From: Planctomycetota bacterium
Lineage (GTDB): Bacteria; Planctomycetota; Planctomycetia; Gemmatales; Gemmataceae
NCBI GenBank assembly: GCA_003669555.1
Contig: QWOS01000075.1
Span: 1 to 44,170 of the forward strand
Direction of reading: 5' to 3'
DNA: 44,170 bases
The notes beneath the pieces are model-generated. The model was not told where the DNA came from, searched no databases, and worked only from the letters and a program-made list of their open reading frames with translations. The position numbers were made by a program, and so were the translations under genes. Positions 1 to 7,111 of this stretch are shown piece after piece (position 1 is the stretch's first letter; each line of letters starts with the position of its first letter).

Positions 1-41
1 AAATGCTGAAATACAGGGGGGCCAGCACTTCTGGAACAGGG

Positions 42-83
42 TGGCATACCTGTGCCGGCTGGTTTGTTTTTGCTGGTATGCCA
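42..83. repeat. 9-bp inverted repeat downstream of TPR gene
   Basis: TGGCATACC at 42-50 is the exact reverse complement of GGTATGCCA at 75-83, with a 24-nt loop. A competing smaller hairpin pairs ACAGG (36-40) with CCTGT (49-53). It lies just past the stop of the minus-strand TPR gene. No U-rich tail follows, so it is only a possible 3'-end structure. The rest of 1-123 shows no gene. Confidence 0.4.
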
Positions 84-123
84 ACAGGTTGTTATTCCCA
101 AGCCATGGGGGAACCGGCGCTTT

Positions 124-1374
124 TCATTTCAGCCCATAAGTTTTTGCCAAAGCCAGGGCGCGCTCGTTTTTTCGGTCGATGGCCAGGGCGCTTTCCAGCC
201 AGCGCCCTCCTTCCTGGGTGAGACCATTTCGCAGCATCATTTCGGCAATCTCCACTCTGGGTGCCGGATCCCTGGGGTTCCCGCGGATTTTTTCAGCCGC
301 ATCGCTGGTGTTTCTCAGATCTTTTTCCACTTGGGCCTGCCGGTTCCGGACCGTGTCGGCCTCCTGCTTTTTCCCCAGCCGCTCCAGGGCCTGGGCCAGG
401 TTAAAGAGTACTTCACGGTCAGCTGGGCTCCACCGCAACGCCTGGGTGAAATTTTTTTCCGCCTCGGCTGGATGGTTGGCGTTCAGTTCCAGCCGGCCCA
501 GTTCCAGCCAGGCCTCGCTACCCTGGGGGGTGCGCCGGATGGCTTCCTGCAGGCTGGACCGCGCTTCGTCCTCACGGTCCAGATCCCTGAAGCAGCGCCC
601 CTGGATGAGGGGAATATCCGGTCTGGCCGGTGTAAGCACTGCCAGCCGATTTAGTATTTCGATAGCTTCTCCAGGTTGGTGCCGCCTCTGAAGCTGGCGT
701 GCCATCCAGGCCAGGGCGTCCGGATTATTGGGAGCCACCTCCAGAGCCCGGGCAAAAGCGGCTTCGGCGGGGGGCCGGTTCTGCAGCTTTTCCTCCACCC
801 GGCCCAGCCAGACCCAGGCCAGGGGGTTGTCTGGCTCCAGTTCGGTCCATTGGGTGGCGCAAAATTGCGCGCGGTTCAGGTCAAATTGCACAAACAGGGC
901 TGGAACCAGGGCCTCCAGCACACGGGGCCGTTCGGGGTAGTCGACTTCCAGGCTGGACAGCAACTTTTCCAGATGCGGCTCCGGCTGGCCAGTTTGCACA
1001 TCTACCAGGGCCATCTCCAGATCCACTGCTTCCGGGGGCCAGCCCTGGGCCCGGGCATTGCGAAGACACGATCTGGCCAGGCCGGTTTGCCGGGTGCGGC
1101 GGGCGGCCTGGGCGCCCAGAAAGGCCACCTCGGCTGAACCGCAAAGCGTCGGCTGCAAGGAGGCTAGCCAGCTCCAGGCCTCTTCGGCACGGTTTTCGGC
1201 CAGCAGGGCTCGCCCTTTTTCCAGCCGATAGCCGTCCAGAAGCGAGCGACCCGTAAACCAGACCATGGTGCCAATCACGATCAGGGCGATCAGAACGATG
1301 CCCATCCGGGCACGGGGTGTTTCGCGCCATCTGACCGGCTTGACTGGGGAGAGATTATTCTGGGAAGATTTCAT
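124..1374 (-). CDS. Membrane-anchored TPR protein
   Basis: A 416-residue protein. After a short cytoplasmic segment there is one transmembrane helix (about residues 25-42, rich in I, V, L and A). The rest is a run of tetratricopeptide-type helical repeats, for example around LGRVEEKLQNRPPAEAAFAR and LGRLELNANHPAEAEKNF. TPR arrays are protein-protein scaffolds; no catalytic domain is visible, so the specific role is unknown. The start at 1374 (MKSSQNN) is preferred over an upstream in-frame start at 1530, because the extra N terminus looks non-coding and runs toward the divergent lipoprotein gene. Its C terminus (GNPRDPAPRVEIAE followed by WLESA) resembles that of the TPR protein at 2063-3235 (ENPLDPAPRLEMAT followed by WRESA), so the two are probably paralogues. 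The helical part probably faces the periplasm, by inference from the single N-terminal anchor. Confidence 0.9.
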   Translation of the reverse strand: MKSSQNNLSPVKPVRWRETPRARMGIVLIALIVIGTMVWFTGRSLLDGYRLEKGRALLAENRAEEAWSWLASLQPTLCGSAEVAFLGAQAARRTRQTGLARSCLRNARAQGWPPEAVDLEMALVDVQTGQPEPHLEKLLSSLEVDYPERPRVLEALVPALFVQFDLNRAQFCATQWTELEPDNPLAWVWLGRVEEKLQNRPPAEAAFARALEVAPNNPDALAWMARQLQRRHQPGEAIEILNRLAVLTPARPDIPLIQGRCFRDLDREDEARSSLQEAIRRTPQGSEAWLELGRLELNANHPAEAEKNFTQALRWSPADREVLFNLAQALERLGKKQEADTVRNRQAQVEKDLRNTSDAAEKIRGNPRDPAPRVEIAEMMLRNGLTQEGGRWLESALAIDRKNERALALAKTYGLK

Positions 1375-1412
1375 AACGAAGATTCCGGCGGGCTGCGGTT
1401 CCAACATTTCCT

Positions 1413-1434
1413 GCTTGATTATTATGATATTATG
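1413..1434. promoter_or_regulatory. AT-rich island in divergent promoter region
   Basis: Within the 189-bp gap between the divergent TPR and lipoprotein genes, this is the only strongly AT-rich stretch (ATTATGATATTATGG). It offers -10-like hexamers on both strands, such as TATTAT-like on plus and TAATAT on minus. I cannot pick a convincing -35 partner, so it is a location guess for the divergent promoters only. Confidence 0.25.
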
Positions 1435-1563
1435 GTCGGTGGCTGCCGGGGCATTTTCCTGCGTGGCCGGGGGATTTATGGGGCACCGGCGGGGAGCCGG
1501 CCAATCGATCCAGCCAAGACAAGCAATCACACGGGGATGTCCCGTTTACACCAGGAGAGTCTC

Positions 1564-2025
1564 ATGCTGACCTGCGCGCGTGGAAGCTGTGCCATTGTGA
1601 TAGGCGTGCTGGCCTTGGCCGGCCTGATGGCTGGTTGTGCGAGTGAAAAGGCCAAAGTGAATGTGCCGTTCAAGCTGGTTTCATCCAGCGGCAAGGCTCT
1701 GGAAAAAATTCAGGTGACTTTTCTTTCCAAAGATGGCAAATATGCCGAGATGAGCCAAAGCCAGGATGGTGGCATCGGCAGTGTCATGCTTTTTCCGGAA
1801 GAATACGATGTGGGTGTGAACAAATATGAGGGCGGCAAATCGATGCAGGCCATGAAGGCTGGAACTCCAGAATACGAAGAGGCTATGGCCAAGTATGGCG
1901 GCAGCATTCCACCCAAGAATGTACTGCCTTCCATTCTGGAGGATCCCCGGAAGTCTGGCCTGTCGCTAACCGCCAAAGGCAACATCCAGGATCCCATCGA
2001 GTTCAAGTTGCCGGGTGTGGAATGA
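1564..2025 (+). CDS. Small secreted lipoprotein, unknown function
   Basis: A 153-residue protein with a type II signal peptide. It has an N-terminal hydrophobic run (residues 10-23) ending in a lipobox L-M-A-G-C with Cys25 as the lipidation site. The mature part contains a short beta-rich stretch (VNVPFKLVSSSGKALEKIQV) of the type seen in planctomycete lipoproteins with a prealbumin/carboxypeptidase-regulatory-like fold. That fold assignment is a guess. The start is fixed by a good ribosome-binding site (AGGAGAG, 7 nt upstream of ATG 1564); an in-frame start at 1432 would place non-coding sequence before the signal peptide. The next TPR gene starts about 40 bp downstream on the same strand, so the two probably form an operon. 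No enzymatic residues are recognised. Confidence 0.85.
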   Translation: MLTCARGSCAIVIGVLALAGLMAGCASEKAKVNVPFKLVSSSGKALEKIQVTFLSKDGKYAEMSQSQDGGIGSVMLFPEEYDVGVNKYEGGKSMQAMKAGTPEYEEAMAKYGGSIPPKNVLPSILEDPRKSGLSLTAKGNIQDPIEFKLPGVE

Positions 2026-2062
2026 CCGACTACGGGTTTGTGAGCCCCAAGGTGGTAATAAA

Positions 2063-3235
2063 GTGGTAATCAAGCAGCCGGTCCGCCTGGTGGTGATCAT
2101 CCTGATGTTGGGAGCTTTGGCTCTGGGCGGCTGGTTTTTTTTGCTTCCCGTCAGCCTGAAACAGGCCCGGCAGGCGGCAGCTCTGGCCTTGTCAGACGAT
2201 AACGAAGCCGCTTTGGAGCGCGCCCGGAACTCCCTTCTGGCAGCCGGCGCGCCGGGTGAGGCCCAGGTGCTGCTGGGCCGGATGTTCCTGCAGAGGGGCC
2301 AACCGGGTCGTGCTCTCGACATGGCCCGGAAAGTGGGTGGAGCTGATCCGGCCCAGGCCGATGCCCGAGTATTGGCGGCCGAATGCCTGCTGGTGCTGGG
2401 ACGGACGCTCGAGGCGGGTGACGCCTTTCAGGAAATCCTGAAGCTGCAGCCCGACAACGCCGATGCCCTCCTGGGTATGGCGGCGGTCTGGTATGACCTG
2501 GGGGCCCTGGTGCGGGCTTTGGAACCGGCGGAAAAAGCCGCCAGCCTGCGGGTAAACGATGGCCGGCCTTTGCGCCTTCTGGGCAGTATCCATTTGCAGC
2601 TGGGTGAGCGGTTCGTGGCCCGTGAGAAGCTGGAGCAGGCAGTGGCCCGGCAAATGCCTCCCAGCCATGCCCGTCAGGCCCTGGAACAATTGCTGGAACT
2701 GGAACTGGAGGAAGGCCGGCTGTCCGAGGCCACCACCTTGCAAGCCCGGCTTGCGGCTTTCCAGGCGGCTACGGCCAGGGAACAGGCCCTCGCTGCCTGG
2801 CTGATGGAGTTGCAGGGTGACAGTGCGGAAAGCCTGGCCCGGTTGCGTGCCATCACGGAGAGGGAGATTCGGGACCCAACGCTCTGGCGCTGGCTGGGCG
2901 AGGCCCTGTTGCGGGCCGGCAAAGCCACCGAGGCTGTGGCTCCTCTGGAAAAAACTTTGCAACTGGAACCCCAGGCCCCTGAGCCGCGCCATCTGCTGGC
3001 CCGGGCCCTCGACCGGGCAGGCCAGGCGGATAAGGCCCGGCAGGTGCGTCAGGATCTGGCTTTGCTCGAGCAGCGGCTGAAACAGTTGACCGCCCTGAAT
3101 GCCAAGGTGGATGAAAATCCCCTGGACCCCGCCCCCCGGCTGGAAATGGCCACAGTGTGCGAGACCATCGGCCGGCCCGACTGGGCCCGGCAATGGCGCG
3201 AATCGGCGGCCAAAGGCCGGGCCGGTAATCCCTGA
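2063..3235 (+). CDS. Membrane-anchored TPR protein, paralogue of the 124-1374 gene
   Basis: About 390 residues. An N-terminal transmembrane helix (roughly residues 8-27, VVIILMLGALALGGWFFLLP) is followed by TPR-like helical repeats, for example LLVLGRTLEAGDAFQEILKL and LGEALLRAGKATEAVAPLEK. The GTG at 2063 is chosen because AAGGTGG lies about 9 nt upstream. A longer GTG start at 2015 overlaps the lipoprotein stop by 11 bp, and ATG 2105 would cut into the membrane helix. It probably shares a transcript with the lipoprotein at 1564-2025. The C-terminal segment resembles that of the divergent TPR protein to the left, suggesting an ancient duplication. It is probably a periplasmic protein-interaction scaffold; no partner can be named from sequence. 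Confidence 0.88.
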   Translation: MVIKQPVRLVVIILMLGALALGGWFFLLPVSLKQARQAAALALSDDNEAALERARNSLLAAGAPGEAQVLLGRMFLQRGQPGRALDMARKVGGADPAQADARVLAAECLLVLGRTLEAGDAFQEILKLQPDNADALLGMAAVWYDLGALVRALEPAEKAASLRVNDGRPLRLLGSIHLQLGERFVAREKLEQAVARQMPPSHARQALEQLLELELEEGRLSEATTLQARLAAFQAATAREQALAAWLMELQGDSAESLARLRAITEREIRDPTLWRWLGEALLRAGKATEAVAPLEKTLQLEPQAPEPRHLLARALDRAGQADKARQVRQDLALLEQRLKQLTALNAKVDENPLDPAPRLEMATVCETIGRPDWARQWRESAAKGRAGNP

Positions 3236-3241
3236 GCATCC

Positions 3242-3268
3242 AAAAAAAGCGTGCAGGGCTATTTTTTT
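3242..3268 (+). terminator. Candidate terminator after TPR gene
   Basis: Seven A, then AGC and GCT flanking a 7-nt loop, then A and seven T. The A tract, small stem and T tract could pair and end transcription just past the stop at 3235. The GC part of the stem is only three pairs, so support is modest. Confidence 0.4.
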
Positions 3269-3460
3269 ATTTCTTTGGCGCAGTCGGTGATAGGTATGAT
3301 TGAGCGTGAATTCGTGGGAGAAAACAGGATTTGGCTGCGATGAACCGGTAGATTAAGGGTTTTCGGGTGGTAAAAGGGCCTGCCCAAGTGCTATCATCAA
3401 CTCTTTCCGGTTTCATTGGGGGGAAGTCCGTTCCGCCTTGTGACCGCAAGGAGAGTTTGC

Positions 3461-3715
3461 ATGGCGAAGGAAGAGGCGATTTTGATGCAGGGCAAGGTGG
3501 TGGCCGCCCTACCCAATACCCAGTTCCGCGTGAAACTCGACAACGGGCATGAACTGCTGGCGCATATCGCTGGCAAGATCCGCAAGAACTTCATCAAGAT
3601 CCTGCCCGGCGATGTGGTGACTGTGGCAATCTCCCCGTACGATCTCACCAAAGGTCGTATCACCTACCGCGGGCCGCTTCGGACCAATACAGACGGAGAA
3701 GAAGGCCAGAAGTAA
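3461..3715 (+). CDS. infA: Translation initiation factor IF-1
   Basis: An 84-residue protein matching IF-1 over its whole length. It is a single S1/OB-fold domain containing [52 protein letters not shown] and a basic ITYR turn. IF-1 binds the 30S A site during initiation and assists IF-2 and IF-3. The start is ATG 3461, preceded by AAGGAGAG; an in-frame ORF extends upstream to 3416 but has no such site. Family members are about 70-85 residues, so the length is normal; the extra C-terminal residues (NTDGEEGQK) are acidic and polar. In many bacteria infA sits in the ribosomal protein cluster; here it stands alone, between a TPR gene and an RRM gene. A TATGAT box at 3295-3300 may be its -10 element, but the -35 is poor. 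A terminator-like hairpin follows at 3752-3790. Confidence 0.97.
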   Translation: MAKEEAILMQGKVVAALPNTQFRVKLDNGHELLAHIAGKIRKNFIKILPGDVVTVAISPYDLTKGRITYRGPLRTNTDGEEGQK

Positions 3716-3751
3716 GCTGCTCTGGCTGACTTTTTCAGGCACAAGTGAAGC

Positions 3752-3790
3752 CACCAGCCGTCCCCTTGCGGTTGGTGTTTCTGGTTTTTT
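3752..3790 (+). terminator. Rho-independent terminator between infA and RRM gene
   Basis: CACCAGCCG (3752-3760) pairs with CGGTTGGTG (3769-3777), nine pairs with one G-U, around an 8-nt loop. It is followed by TTT-CTGG-TTTTTT. This fits a rho-independent terminator for infA. Its end is only 33 nt before the RRM start, leaving little room for a new promoter, so it may work as an attenuator for the RRM gene. Confidence 0.7.
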
Positions 3791-3822
3791 GCAAGTCATT
3801 TCTCGAACGCTGGAAGGATTCC

Positions 3823-4323
3823 ATGGGCAACAGGCTGATGGTGAACAATGTGCCCCCCCAGGTGGGTGATGCTGAACTGCATGAGCTTTTCTCAGGCTTT
3901 GGCAAGGTAGTCAGCGCTTTGGTGCCGCTGGATCGCGACACACGGCAGCCACGCGGTTTTGCTTTTGTCGAAATGTCCACGCCAGAGGAGGCGAAAGCCG
4001 CCATCGTTGGCATGCACGGCAAAGAGATCCTAGGACAACTGATCCGGGTGGAGATAGCCCTGGAGCGCCAGGAGCGTACCACGCCCCGACCCGAATCCTC
4101 CGCAGGGGCCGGTGGCTTCCGTAGTGGTTTTGGCGGCGGCTTTGGCGGCACGCGCCCGCCGAGCCGGGGTCCGGGAGGACCTGGTGGTGGTCCCGGAAGA
4201 GGTCCGGGTGGTTTTGGCAGTGGTCCACGCAGGAACCCAGGTGATTCAGGAGGGCCGTCCCGTGGCGGCCTGGGTGGCGGCGGCAGGCAAAGCCAGGGCC
4301 CGGGCGGGGCCAGAGGGCGCTGA
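3823..4323 (+). CDS. RRM RNA-binding protein with Gly-rich C-terminal tail
   Basis: A 166-residue protein. Residues 1-80 form one RNA recognition motif: RNP2 is LMVNNV near the start, RNP1 is RGFAFVEM around residues 45-52, with the usual alpha-helical segments PEEAKAAIVGMHG and beta-4 IRVEIA. From about residue 95 the chain is a low-complexity Gly/Arg/Pro/Phe tail (GFGGGFGG, GGPGGGPGRGPGG), like the tails of eukaryotic hnRNP and cyanobacterial Rbp proteins. Bacterial single-RRM proteins of this sort bind single-stranded RNA, and in cyanobacteria several are cold-induced. The start at 3823 follows GGAAGGA; an ORF extension to 3745 would cross the terminator hairpin and is rejected. The tail is prone to disorder and could promote condensation, which is inference. 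A terminator follows at 4341-4383. Confidence 0.93.
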   Translation: MGNRLMVNNVPPQVGDAELHELFSGFGKVVSALVPLDRDTRQPRGFAFVEMSTPEEAKAAIVGMHGKEILGQLIRVEIALERQERTTPRPESSAGAGGFRSGFGGGFGGTRPPSRGPGGPGGGPGRGPGGFGSGPRRNPGDSGGPSRGGLGGGGRQSQGPGGARGR

Positions 4324-4340
4324 CAAGCAGCTACGACAAC

Positions 4341-4383
4341 AACCCGCGCCGGCTTTGGGTCAACCAGAGCCAGTGCGGGTTTT
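4341..4383 (+). terminator. Terminator after RRM gene
   Basis: AACCCGC (4341-4347) pairs with GCGGGTT (4375-4381). An inner GGCT/AGCC helix extends the stem, and a short T run follows. It sits 18 bp past the RRM stop and before the convergent toroid gene. The minus strand has only a weak T-rich tail, so it serves mainly the plus strand. Confidence 0.65.
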
Positions 4384-4413
4384 GCCATGGGAATCAGGCC
4401 CCTGGCGGTGGGC

Positions 4414-5571
4414 CTACCTGGCGCGGATATTCCCCAGGGCCATCAGCGCATAACCGGTGACCAGGGCTGGGTCGCCTTCCATCCAGCGGTCTTTGGGATT
4501 GGCCCAGGATCCGTCCGTTGCCTGACGCTTCTCCAGCCGTTCGACAATCTCCAGCCGCCAATCGTGCCGCACGCCCTTGCCATCGGCAAATGAGGGTTCG
4601 CCCAGCAACTGCAGTGCCTTGCTGGCGGTGTGCAGGTAATAAAAATAGCCCCATTCTTCGCGTCCATCGGGCATGCCGGGGTTTTTGTCGAGGGTGTAAT
4701 TGTCGCGCAACCACTTGAGCGCGCCCTGGATGCGGGGATCCTCTTTTTTCACCCCGCAATAAATCAGGCTCTTCACACCGGCATAGGTCATGCTGCCATA
4801 GCCCGGCAAGGCACCGTCGGTGGTGGGCTGGTCGAAACTTTTCGTCGAGCCGCCGGCGGCCGCCGAATAGATGAAACTGCCATCGTTGATCTTGCCGGCC
4901 CAGGGGCGATCGTTGTGCTCACCCCGGAGGTTTTGGCAACGGCTGACGAAAACCAGCGCGCGCTGATAAGCGGGGTCGGTGGCAGGGATTCCCGCCTCCT
5001 TCAAGGCGTCGAGAAAGTACTGGGTGTTCGACAGGTCGGGACGCGATTTCGAGTCGTAGCCGGCGCCACCAAAGAAATCATCCGCAGGCTTTTTTCCTTC
5101 CTCATCATCCCATTGCAGTTTGCCCAGAAAACCTGCGGCATCGGCAATGACCTGTTTGTGGCTATCGCGGCCGGCTGCGGAAAGTGCCATCACATTGACG
5201 CTGGTGACATAATTCTGCAGCCCCACCCGTGGATCCTTGCCGGCGATATGCCCGGCCTGTGGATTGACCAGCCCCTCGATATAGCGAATGGACCGCGCCA
5301 CCATGGGATCGGTGGGGGAGCGTTTCCCCCCATGGATAAGGCCCGTCGTGACAATTCCGGTGATGCCTGGGCTTTTTGCCGTGGACCAGCCCCCCTGGGA
5401 GTCTTGCTGCCTGGCCAGCCAGGCGGCGGCGCGGGTCGCCATGGCGTCGATCCGCTTGTCGAGATCCATATCCGCCCCTTGCCCATGCACAGCCTGAGTC
5501 AGCGGGCTGGTGGGAAGGGTGGCCAGCAGCAGCGCCAGGGTGCCAACAGTTTGCCGGATGGGCCAACGCAT
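4414..5571 (-). CDS. Secreted prenyltransferase/squalene-oxidase-repeat (alpha/alpha toroid) protein
   Basis: 385 residues starting with a signal peptide (residues 1-32, hydrophobic core TLALLLATLP). The mature part has repeated QW-like helical units: WLARQQDSQGGW near residue 52, a central GYGSMTYAGVKSLIYCG segment, YLHTASKALQLLG, and KRQATDGSWANP near the C terminus. These are the marks of the squalene-hopene cyclase/prenyltransferase-beta alpha/alpha-barrel family. The acid-catalytic DxDD motif of squalene-hopene cyclase is not present, and the chain is much shorter than the roughly 630 residues of true cyclases. It is therefore unlikely to be a cyclase and is better called a planctomycete toroid-repeat protein of unknown function, exported to the periplasm. 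ATG 5571 has GGAG 7 nt upstream. It is convergent with the RRM gene. Confidence 0.87.
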   Translation of the reverse strand: MRWPIRQTVGTLALLLATLPTSPLTQAVHGQGADMDLDKRIDAMATRAAAWLARQQDSQGGWSTAKSPGITGIVTTGLIHGGKRSPTDPMVARSIRYIEGLVNPQAGHIAGKDPRVGLQNYVTSVNVMALSAAGRDSHKQVIADAAGFLGKLQWDDEEGKKPADDFFGGAGYDSKSRPDLSNTQYFLDALKEAGIPATDPAYQRALVFVSRCQNLRGEHNDRPWAGKINDGSFIYSAAAGGSTKSFDQPTTDGALPGYGSMTYAGVKSLIYCGVKKEDPRIQGALKWLRDNYTLDKNPGMPDGREEWGYFYYLHTASKALQLLGEPSFADGKGVRHDWRLEIVERLEKRQATDGSWANPKDRWMEGDPALVTGYALMALGNIRAR

Positions 5572-5693
5572 GGGGATGCTCCGTGTGGGAATTGCTCGGG
5601 ATCAGCACAATTCTAGCGGATTTTTCCGGGGGCATCTGCCAGGGCCATGGGCCCGGTTTTTCCGGGGGATTTCAGTACCGGAACAGGAGCCAT

Positions 5694-5733
5694 GAAAAAA
5701 TGTCGCCCCGGCCAATGAAAGGCCAGGGCGACA
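5694..5733 (-). terminator. Rho-independent terminator after groES
   Basis: A 13-bp stem (5701-5713 with 5721-5733, one G-U) closes a 7-nt loop. On the minus strand it is followed by six T (A run at 5695-5700). It lies 27 bp past the groES stop, a textbook terminator. The stretch 5572-5693 between it and the toroid gene holds nothing else I can name. Confidence 0.85.
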
Positions 5734-5760
5734 GGGCTGATTCGGGATAAACCGGACGGT

Positions 5761-6048
5761 TCAGCTCACAATTCCCATAACGTCTTCTTCGGTCATGACG
5801 AGGTATTCGACTTCGTCCACAGTCACTTCGCTACCAGCGTAGGACGAGAAGAGAACGCGGTCGCCTTCCTTCACCTGGAACTTGGCGCGCTTGCCGCCTT
5901 CGAGGTATTTGCCAATACCCAGGGCAACAACCTTGCCAACGCGGGGCTTTTCCTGGGCGCCGGTCGGCAGATACAGACCGCCGGTGGTTTTTTCTTCGGC
6001 TTCCTGGCGCTTGACCACGATTTTGTCATTCAGGGGCTGCAGCTTCAT
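5761..6048 (-). CDS. groS: Co-chaperonin GroES
   Basis: A 95-residue GroES (Cpn10), the seven-subunit lid of the GroEL chaperonin, acting in the cytoplasm. Diagnostic segments are KLQPLNDKIVVKRQEAEEKT at the N terminus, the mobile loop TTGGLYLPTGAQEKP (the family pattern is G-G-[IL]-x-[LI]-P) and VKEGDRVLFSSYAGSEV near the C terminus. Length is normal. ATG 6048 is preceded by GGGAGAGTG. No groEL lies next to it, so the chaperonin large subunit must be encoded elsewhere. I found no CIRCE-type inverted repeat (TTAGCACTC-N9-GAGTGCTAA) in the 79 bp upstream, so HrcA control at this site is not supported. A response-regulator gene is immediately upstream on the same strand and a strong terminator follows. 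Confidence 0.97.
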   Translation of the reverse strand: MKLQPLNDKIVVKRQEAEEKTTGGLYLPTGAQEKPRVGKVVALGIGKYLEGGKRAKFQVKEGDRVLFSSYAGSEVTVDEVEYLVMTEEDVMGIVS

Positions 6049-6127
6049 CGATCACTCTCCCACTAGCGAAACCAGCACCAGTATGCAGTGCCGGGATATC
6101 CGGATATTGCCAACCAACATTCAGGGC

Positions 6128-6547
6128 TTAGCCGACGATGCCAGAGCCAGGCAAACCGTAGTGCCGGCGCAATGCCCGGGCTACCGTCTGCAACACCAAT
6201 CCCTTGCTGACCGGCTTGGGAAGCACGCTATAGATACTCGAACGCTGCGCTTCACGCATCAGGCTCTGGCTGGCATCCGCCGTCACCAGAATCGCCGGAA
6301 GCATCGCGTGCATCTGTCGAACCAGTTGCAAGGTTTCCAAACCCGTCAACCTCGGCAAATGCATATCGAGCAAGGCCAGATGCACCTCGGCATCGGTGAC
6401 CATATCTATCGCTTCTTCACCGCTTGAGGCCAGCAGGGCTCGATAACCAACTCCTTCAACCAGTTCACGAAGGACCTCGCGGCAACCTTCGTCGTCATCA
6501 GCGATCAGAATCGAGAAGTCGGAAGGACGGGCCGTAGTTTCGGTCAT
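6128..6547 (-). CDS. Stand-alone receiver-domain response regulator
   Basis: A 139-residue protein that is a single CheY-like receiver domain with no output domain. The acidic pocket is ADDDEG near residue 17. The phospho-acceptor Asp is in LALLDMHLPRLTG (about residue 60), the conserved Thr in ILVTADAS, and the Lys in VLPKPVSK. Such one-domain regulators act in phosphorelays or by binding a target protein. No histidine kinase is nearby, so its partner is unknown. ATG 6547 follows a G-rich stretch that can act as a ribosome-binding site. The groES gene begins 79 bp downstream on the same strand, so they may share a transcript. Confidence 0.93.
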   Translation of the reverse strand: MTETTARPSDFSILIADDDEGCREVLRELVEGVGYRALLASSGEEAIDMVTDAEVHLALLDMHLPRLTGLETLQLVRQMHAMLPAILVTADASQSLMREAQRSSIYSVLPKPVSKGLVLQTVARALRRHYGLPGSGIVG

Positions 6548-7111
6548 AGACCCACCCCCCGGTTCAAGGACTTCCTGAATGTGCCCGACGGTTCATGCCG
6601 CCTGACACACCGAATGTATGATCGCCAGTAACCTCCGGCTCAAGGTAGGCTGGTTCGACTCCAGCACACAACAGCAAACCAAACACCATCTTACAGCAAT
6701 CGGGGTGCCAACCAGTCCGGTAGGCGGCTGAACCCGTTTTTATCGGGAAAAAAAACCGGCCTGCTAGCCTCGGCCTTTCCTGGCCTGCCAGCTTGGTCGG
6801 AAATTTGCACGGTTCCTGCCATTTTGGCGGTCTAGGTGTGGCCCTAGGGGCTTTCTCTTTTCTGAGAATGGCAACGACCCGAGAATGGTACCGCCCGGAT
6901 TCCGGACCTTCTTTTCAGGCCTCAAGTCGCTCATGATGGGATTGCGGGGCACACACTCCAGTCGGGCGGGGCAAGGGCCTGTTCCTGCGACCGGAAGCAC
7001 CTTTTTGCTGCGATGAATGGTTGCCAACTGCTGTGTGATGCCCGCCCGGCTGATAGGAAAAGACAGGCCCGATGTCAGATTCCTGAGCTGACCGGGCCCG
7101 TTCGTTATGGG
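6548..7111. other. 564-bp intergenic stretch
   Basis: This holds the leader of the response-regulator gene and, at 7058-7098, the terminator of the DUF1571 gene. An ORF at 6764-7027 has basic, low-complexity composition, no recognisable domain and no clear ribosome-binding site, so I do not call it a gene. I see no tRNA or repeat here. Confidence 0.5.
7058..7098 (-). terminator. Candidate terminator after DUF1571 lipoprotein gene
   Basis: On the minus strand GGCCCG+GTCAG (7098-7088) pairs with CTGAC+CGGGCC (7078-7066), with a 2-nt bulge and a 9-nt loop. It is followed by TGTCTTTT. It lies 14 bp past the stop at 7112. Confidence 0.6.

Noticed and set aside
4414-5571. Calling the toroid protein a squalene-hopene cyclase
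   Set aside because: Too short, secreted and lacking DxDD, so only the repeat fold is supported.
6049-6127. CIRCE heat-shock operator upstream of groES
   Set aside because: No TTAGCACTC-N9-GAGTGCTAA-like inverted repeat found in the gap.
6764-7027. 87-residue ORF on the minus strand
   Set aside because: Basic low-complexity composition, no domain and no ribosome-binding site; probably chance in G+C-rich DNA.
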